A stretch of 64,000 nucleotides of DNA from JAMQPK01 sp963761975 (GTDB lineage: Bacteria; Acidobacteriota; Vicinamibacteria; Vicinamibacterales; JAMQPK01). The notes under the pieces were generated by a model. The model made no database searches. It was not told the DNA's origin and saw only the letters and a list, made by a program, of their open reading frames with translations. The position numbers and the translations under genes were made by a program. Numbering within the stretch: position 1 is the stretch's first letter; each line of letters starts with the position of its first letter. The stretch covers positions 124,001 to 188,000 of the forward strand of contig CAVXIR010000004.1 of the NCBI GenBank assembly GCA_963761975.1, read 5' to 3'. This document shows, in pieces, positions 59,884 through 64,000 of this stretch.

Positions 59884-60010
59884 GTCACGGAGGGGTCTCA
59901 ACACGGAGAGGCACCGAGACACAGAGCCACACGGAGAAAAATCCATTCACAAGAAAAATCCATGCTTCTCCGTGACTTCGTGTCCGTGTTGAGACATGCT
60001 CCGTGCCCTC
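59884..60010. repeat. Inverted CTCAACACGGA / TCCGTGTTGAG array
   Basis: GTCTCAACACGGA (59895-59907) pairs exactly with TCCGTGTTGAGAC (59983-59995). ACGGAGA/ACAGAG words face CTCCGTG/CGTGTC words in between. It fills most of the 155-base gap between ribH and the hydratase gene. Confidence 0.85.
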
Positions 60011-60016
60011 CATCTG

Positions 60017-60799
60017 TTAACGCCCTTTGAAGTCCGCCTTCCTCTTCTCGAGAAATGCCCTCGTCCCCTCTTTCATGTCGTCGGTGGCGGTCGTCATTCC
60101 GAAGAGCGCCGCTTCGAGCTGACACGCGTCGGCAAATGGCATCTCGAGACCGTTGTTCACGGCCTCCATCGCGTACCGCAGCGCGATCGGCGGCTTGGCC
60201 GCCAATTCTGCCGCAAAGGCGTGAACCTCGTTCATCAACTGCGGGGCGGGCACGATCCGATTCACGAGCCCAATCGCAAGCGCCTCCGCTGCCGTAATCG
60301 GGTTGCCCGTCAGAATCAGCTCCATGGCCTTCGTCTTTCCAACCAGCCGCGCCAGGCGCTGCGTGCCCGCAAACCCAGGGATCAGGCCGAGATTGATCTC
60401 CGGCTGACCGAACCGCGCGGTATCGGCCGCAATCCGGAACGTGCACGCCATCGCCAACTCGCAACCACCTCCAAGCGCGAAGCCGTTGACGGCCGCAATG
60501 ACAGGTTTGCCGAGTTGTTCGATGAGATCGAAAACCTGTTGACCCGCAAGCGCGCGCCGGCGAGCCGCTTCCGGTGTATCGCGGGCGAGCTCGTTGATGT
60601 CGGCGCCCGCGACAAATGCCTTGTCGCCTCCGCCGGTCACGATCACGCAGCGGATGGATTCGTCCCGTTGAAAGTCGAGGATGGCCTGCCCGATTTCATC
60701 GATGGTTCTGGCATCGAGCGCGTTCAGCCGTTGGGGTCGCTGAACCGTGAGGACAGCAACACCGGCCTCACGCTGGACGAGCAGGTTGTCAAAGGGCAT
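60017..60799 (-). CDS. Enoyl-CoA hydratase/isomerase family protein
   Basis: Crotonase-fold enzyme of 260 residues, probably hydrating enoyl-CoA in fatty-acid or amino-acid oxidation. The oxyanion-hole blocks KAFVAGADINELA and NGFALGGGCELAMACTFRIAA are intact, as is GQPEINLGLIPGFAGTQRLARLVG with the catalytic Glu region. The ATG at 60799 lies 12 bases after the vanZ-like stop. The exact acyl-CoA substrate cannot be read from sequence. It could feed the etf system found elsewhere in the window. Confidence 0.9.
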   Translation of the reverse strand: MPFDNLLVQREAGVAVLTVQRPQRLNALDARTIDEIGQAILDFQRDESIRCVIVTGGGDKAFVAGADINELARDTPEAARRRALAGQQVFDLIEQLGKPVIAAVNGFALGGGCELAMACTFRIAADTARFGQPEINLGLIPGFAGTQRLARLVGKTKAMELILTGNPITAAEALAIGLVNRIVPAPQLMNEVHAFAAELAAKPPIALRYAMEAVNNGLEMPFADACQLEAALFGMTTATDDMKEGTRAFLEKRKADFKGR

Positions 60800-60810
60800 C
60801 GCGCACGGTC

Positions 60811-61161
60811 CTAAGGGCGACGCCTGATTATACTCCACGCTCTTGCGCCAGCCGCGCCCGCGACCGAGCCAAAAGCGTCGGCTGCGATATCGAGATAATC
60901 GAACGATCGGCCGGGCACAAACAACTGGTGGTACTCATCCGACATGCCGTAAAGCGTCGCGATGACAATCGCGCCGAGCACCGCACGCCAGGAGATATCG
61001 CGAAGGCCCTTGCCAAGCGCGCGTGCCGTCAGGACGCCGAGTCCTGTGTACGCAGCCATGTGCATGTGGTAGTCCGAAACCCCGCCCGGCGGCGACGGCA
61101 GCTTGGAAAACGATGAAAGCACGAAGATCATCGCCATGTACGCGATGACAGGACCCCACAA
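60811..61161 (-). CDS. VanZ-family membrane protein
   Basis: A 116-residue integral membrane protein. The VanZ signature SDEYHQLFVPGRSFDYLDIAADAFGS is intact after two hydrophobic segments. VanZ of enterococci gives low-level teicoplanin tolerance by an unknown mechanism; homologues are widespread with no proven role. The start appears to be TTG at 61161. It forms a compact group with the small membrane gene 37 bases upstream. Confidence 0.85.
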   Translation of the reverse strand: MWGPVIAYMAMIFVLSSFSKLPSPPGGVSDYHMHMAAYTGLGVLTARALGKGLRDISWRAVLGAIVIATLYGMSDEYHQLFVPGRSFDYLDIAADAFGSVAGAAGARAWSIIRRRP

Positions 61162-61198
61162 CGACAGAAACAGTGAGCGATGTGCCGTAGCCGTGAAC

Positions 61199-61372
61199 CT
61201 AGATCGGAAATGGAAGCATCAGCCAGCCGAGGATCAACGCGGCCGCCACCATCGCACCGAACATCTTCGCCCCGACCTCAATCTGCTCGTGCGTGTCGTC
61301 GCGCAGCAGAGCGGCAAACACGGCCGAGACGCAGAGCGAGAAGACCAGCATCAGCAGGAAATGGCTCTCCAT
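61199..61372 (-). CDS. 57-residue membrane protein
   Basis: Starts ATG at 61372, overlapping the stop of the upstream gene (TGATG), so translation is coupled. Two hydrophobic helices (FLLMLVFSLCVSAVFAALL and MFGAMVAAALILGWLMLP) flank a short polar loop RDDTHEQIEVG. I do not recognise a family. Coupling and clean frame favour a real gene. Confidence 0.65.
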   Translation of the reverse strand: MESHFLLMLVFSLCVSAVFAALLRDDTHEQIEVGAKMFGAMVAAALILGWLMLPFPI

Positions 61373-61761
61373 CACTTGCGGCCCATGGATATGTCGAATG
61401 CGTCAATCACGACGAGCGCGTTGAGAAGCCCGGAGACGATGAGAAACGTATTGCCGTACTCATACGTCACCGCAATCACGTTGCCGGCGCCGTAACCCAT
61501 GCCGCGCGCGATGAAATACGCAAGGCCGACCCCCATGTTGGCCAGCGCCATCAGCGCGACAAACGGTTCAGAGAGCTCGATCGAAAAAATCCGCCCCTGC
61601 AGCAAGAGACCGATGCCGAACATGGCCAGCAGCACGACGAGAAAAATCACGCCCTTTCGGCGCCCGAGCCACAGATGACCCAGTCCGGGAATGGCCCACG
61701 CCGCCGCACAGATGAGAAGGTGATTGGGTGATTGAGATCGAACCGAGGCAGGCGCCGGCAC
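61372..61761 (-). CDS. Small multi-span membrane protein (DUF6677-like)
   Basis: 129 residues with three to four hydrophobic segments. The N-terminal IPGLGHLWLGRRKGVIFLVVL resembles the TM2/DUF6677 type of small membrane protein often found in Acidobacteriota; function unknown. The start is GTG at 61761 with TAAACT (61774-61769) seven bases upstream, a leaderless arrangement. It heads a three-gene membrane unit with the 57-residue protein and the VanZ homologue. Confidence 0.65.
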   Translation of the reverse strand: MPAPASVRSQSPNHLLICAAAWAIPGLGHLWLGRRKGVIFLVVLLAMFGIGLLLQGRIFSIELSEPFVALMALANMGVGLAYFIARGMGYGAGNVIAVTYEYGNTFLIVSGLLNALVVIDAFDISMGRK

Positions 61762-61768
61762 GGTTGAA

Positions 61769-61797
61769 AGTTTACCTCAACTCCCTGATGCTAAACT
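61769..61797. promoter_or_regulatory. Divergent promoters with TAAACT boxes
   Basis: The minus box TAAACT (61774-61769) is seven bases before the GTG at 61761. The plus box TAAACT (61792-61797), preceded by TGC as an extended -10, is nine bases before the ATG at 61807. Only 45 bases separate the two genes. Confidence 0.5.
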
Positions 61798-61806
61798 TCG
61801 TCGCCA

Positions 61807-64000
61807 ATGCCGTCGAATGCTGAACGAAACACAGAGCTCTCACGCGACCGCTTCGCGCGCGCGCTCGTCGGGGTCGGTGCGATTGCCGGCGCCATTCTCA
61901 TGATCGAGCTGGCGCTGACGCGTATCTTCTCGGTCACGATGTACTACCATTTCGCGTTCCTCGCGATCTCGATCGCGCTCTTCGGGCTGAGCGCGAGCGG
62001 GGTGTACGTCTACGTGAAGCGCCGAACGTTCGACGGGCGCTCGACGGCGAGTTTGCTCACGCAGCACTCGCTGCTCTTCGCCGTCTCGACCGTGCTGGCA
62101 CTCGCGGCACTCGTGCGCATTCGCGTCGGGTTGAACTACACGCACGAGAACCTGGCGAAGATGATCGCGATCTACCTGCTTGCGGCACTGCCCTTTTTCA
62201 CCGGCGGCGCCGTGATTTCGCTGGCGATCACGCGCCTGAGAAAACAGGTGAACATCGTGTATGCCGCAGACTTGATCGGCGCGGCGTCCGGATGTCTCCT
62301 GCTGCTGCCACTGATGAACCGCTTCGGGGCGCCCGGCGTCGTGCTGCTCGCCGCCGTGCTGGGCGGCGTGGCGGCGCTCCTCTTCTCCCCTACCAAAACG
62401 ATGGCCCGCACGGCGGTTCTCGCGTCGATTGCCGTCGGCATCCCGGGCGGGCTGCAGCTTGCGGGCTCAGCACCGTTCGACGTCAGCAATACGAAGGGTC
62501 ACGACCAAGACACGGTGTTGTTCGCCAAGTGGAATTCGTTTTCACGTGTCGCCGTGTACGACCGATCGCACGGCGACTGGTCCCTCAGCTCGAAATACAA
62601 AGGCCCAAAACCTGAAACCCGCTTCATGGACATCGACTCGGCCGCCTCCACGCCCATCGTGCGGTTCGACGGCGATCTGTCGCAGGTCGAGTATCTGAAA
62701 TATGAGCTCACCGGCCTGGCCTTTCACCTGTGGGGGTCCGACCCCGGTACGGTACGGGGGTTAGATCCCAAGGCGTCGAATGGCGCAGAATCCGCCAGAA
62801 ACGGTTCGTTGGGCTCAGATCCCTTTACGGCGCTCGTCATTGGACCTGGCGGCGGCCGGGACCTGCTGACGGCACTCGTGTTTGGCGCGAGCCGCGTCGA
62901 TGGCGTCGAGGTGAATCCCATCATCGCCGACGATGTGATGCGCGGACGGTTCCGCGACTTCTCGGGATCGATCTACCAGAACCCGAACGTCAACGTCGTC
63001 GTCGATGACGGCCGCAGCTTCATCCGGCGATCAGACGAGCGCTACGACATCATCCAGGCGTCGCTCGTCGACACCTGGGCCGCCACGGCGGCCGGCGCGT
63101 ACACACTGACCGAAAATACGCTCTACACGAAGGAAGCCTTCGAGGATTACTACGATCACCTCACCGATCGCGGCATGCTGACGATTACCCGGTGGGTGTT
63201 TGATGGACTTCGTCTCGTGTCGCTGGCACAGGCGGCCTGCGAAAGCCGCGGTTGCTCGGCGGCAGATCACATCGCCATCGTGCAGCAGGATCGCGTCGCG
63301 ACGTTCCTGTTCAAGAAGACGCCCTTCGCGCCAGACGATGTCAAGCGCCTGCGCGCGACGTCGGCCAACCTCGGATTTATGGTCCTTTACGCGCCCGGGC
63401 AGACCGACGCGAACAACGATTACGCGAAGCTCGTACTGGCGCCAGATCGGCGGGCGTTCTACGAGGCGTACCATCACGATGTCACGCCGACCACGGACAA
63501 TCGTCCGTTCTTCTTTCATACCACGAAGATCAAAGATCAATTTCACACGGCGTTCGGCCGGAGCATGCTCTTCGGCAACGGTCTGAGCGCACTGATGACC
63601 TTGATGGCCATCTCGGCAACCTTTGTGACGCTCTTCGTCGTCGGCCCGCTTCTTGTGTCGGGCAACGAGCTTCGCGGCAGCGAGTGGCCACGCTGGCTGG
63701 CGTACTTCGGTCTGTTGGGCGCGGGCTTCATGCTGATCGAGGTGGCCCTGCTGCAGCGCTTTGTTCTGCTGCTGGGCCATCCGGTGTATTCACTGACTGT
63801 TACGCTCTTCTCAATACTTCTCGGTACGGGCATCGGCAGCCTTGTCAGCCGTCGCATCACCGACGCGCGGCTGCTGCGCACGACCCAGCTCGTGCTGCTG
63901 GGTGTCGTCGGCGTCGCGATTCTGGCCGTCGTCGCGCTTCCGCCGATCATCCGTTCGGCGATCATCGCCAGCCACCCCGTTCGCATCCTCCTGACCGTTC
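61807..64000 (+). CDS. Membrane-bound spermidine synthase-like protein (partial)
   Basis: About 731 residues are visible before the right edge. The N-terminal half has about six membrane helices (for example GAIAGAILMIELALTRIFSV). The centre is a SAM/decarboxy-SAM-binding Rossmann fold with VIGPGGGRDLLTAL, VDGVEVNPIIADDV and VVVDDGRSFIRR, as in spermidine synthases. More helices follow. Such fused proteins are common in Acidobacteriota; whether they make polyamines is unproven. About 32 residues just before the glycine motif (WGSDPGTVRGLDPKASN and following) look like an in-frame repeat insertion. The ATG has a TAAACT box nine bases upstream. Confidence 0.82.
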   Translation, partial: MPSNAERNTELSRDRFARALVGVGAIAGAILMIELALTRIFSVTMYYHFAFLAISIALFGLSASGVYVYVKRRTFDGRSTASLLTQHSLLFAVSTVLALAALVRIRVGLNYTHENLAKMIAIYLLAALPFFTGGAVISLAITRLRKQVNIVYAADLIGAASGCLLLLPLMNRFGAPGVVLLAAVLGGVAALLFSPTKTMARTAVLASIAVGIPGGLQLAGSAPFDVSNTKGHDQDTVLFAKWNSFSRVAVYDRSHGDWSLSSKYKGPKPETRFMDIDSAASTPIVRFDGDLSQVEYLKYELTGLAFHLWGSDPGTVRGLDPKASNGAESARNGSLGSDPFTALVIGPGGGRDLLTALVFGASRVDGVEVNPIIADDVMRGRFRDFSGSIYQNPNVNVVVDDGRSFIRRSDERYDIIQASLVDTWAATAAGAYTLTENTLYTKEAFEDYYDHLTDRGMLTITRWVFDGLRLVSLAQAACESRGCSAADHIAIVQQDRVATFLFKKTPFAPDDVKRLRATSANLGFMVLYAPGQTDANNDYAKLVLAPDRRAFYEAYHHDVTPTTDNRPFFFHTTKIKDQFHTAFGRSMLFGNGLSALMTLMAISATFVTLFVVGPLLVSGNELRGSEWPRWLAYFGLLGAGFMLIEVALLQRFVLLLGHPVYSLTVTLFSILLGTGIGSLVSRRITDARLLRTTQLVLLGVVGVAILAVVALPPIIRSAIIASHPVRILLTV
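62733..62823. repeat. In-frame degenerate copies of the GGGGTCAGACCCC core
   Basis: Three 13-mers (GGGGTCCGACCCC at 62733, GGGGTTAGATCCC at 62757, GGGCTCAGATCCC at 62811) and a TGGCG/CGCCA hairpin lie inside the coding sequence, translated in frame. Confidence 0.65.

Noticed and set aside
59898..60464. Minus frame of 188 codons next to ribH
   Set aside because: It overlaps the enoyl-CoA hydratase in another frame and runs through the inverted array; no domain.

Overview
The window is a gene-dense, GC-rich stretch of bacterial chromosome with about 60 protein genes. I see no rRNA, tRNA, CRISPR array, prophage or insertion sequence, and no gene-free gap above about 190 bases. The source is a diderm with LPS (bamA, skp, fabZ-lpxA, lpxI, lptE, lol genes) that makes menaquinone by the futalosine route (mqnA, mqnC, ubiD, ubiA and ubiE relatives). 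It carries a Ser/Thr kinase with a TolB/WD40-like C-terminus and an N-acyl-D-amino-acid deacylase-like lipoprotein. Together these suggest Acidobacteriota, perhaps Vicinamibacteria; that placement is inference, since no marker RNA is present.

Layout. 1-12 kb: a truncated TolB-type kinase and rsmE (minus), then on the plus strand a zinc-ribbon kinase, ilvE, pilT, recX, alaS, a lytic transglycosylase, rpsT and an acetyltransferase. 12-21 kb (minus): leuS-lptE-holA, a histone-deacetylase-like hydrolase, a DUF374 acyltransferase and the etfB-etfA-ETF:quinone oxidoreductase unit. 21-26 kb (minus): the yceD-rpmF-plsX-fabD-fabG-acpP-fabF lipid cluster, without fabH. 26-36 kb (minus): a deacylase, an ankyrin protein, dgt, deoB, miaA, a 26-residue membrane peptide, a TonB-like protein, menG and a UbiA prenyltransferase. 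36-44 kb (minus): dut, small enzymes, and the menaquinone genes, including a radical-SAM paralogue that has lost its cluster cysteines. 44-51 kb (minus): an envelope block of an oxidoreductase, lpxI, a fabZ-lpxA fusion, skp and bamA. 51-64 kb: clpC, lolD, lolC/E, lysS, a ThuA lipoprotein, nusB, ribH, an enoyl-CoA hydratase and a VanZ/small-membrane-protein unit (minus), then a membrane spermidine-synthase-like protein (plus) that runs off the edge.

Four things stand out. (1) Five conserved genes (alaS, leuS, yceD, an arginine-deiminase-like gene, clpC) are each broken by exactly one extra base, and four of the five sites lie at or next to a GTAC tetranucleotide. (2) Most intergenic gaps hold short degenerate word arrays, each with its own word; most words recur at a second locus, and three neighbouring arrays are very dense in GATC. 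(3) A palindrome family with the core GGGGTCAGACCC fills stop-to-start gaps and has relatives inside coding sequence. (4) Several genes have a TANNNT box exactly 6-7 bases before a start codon, usually GTG, as expected for leaderless mRNAs.
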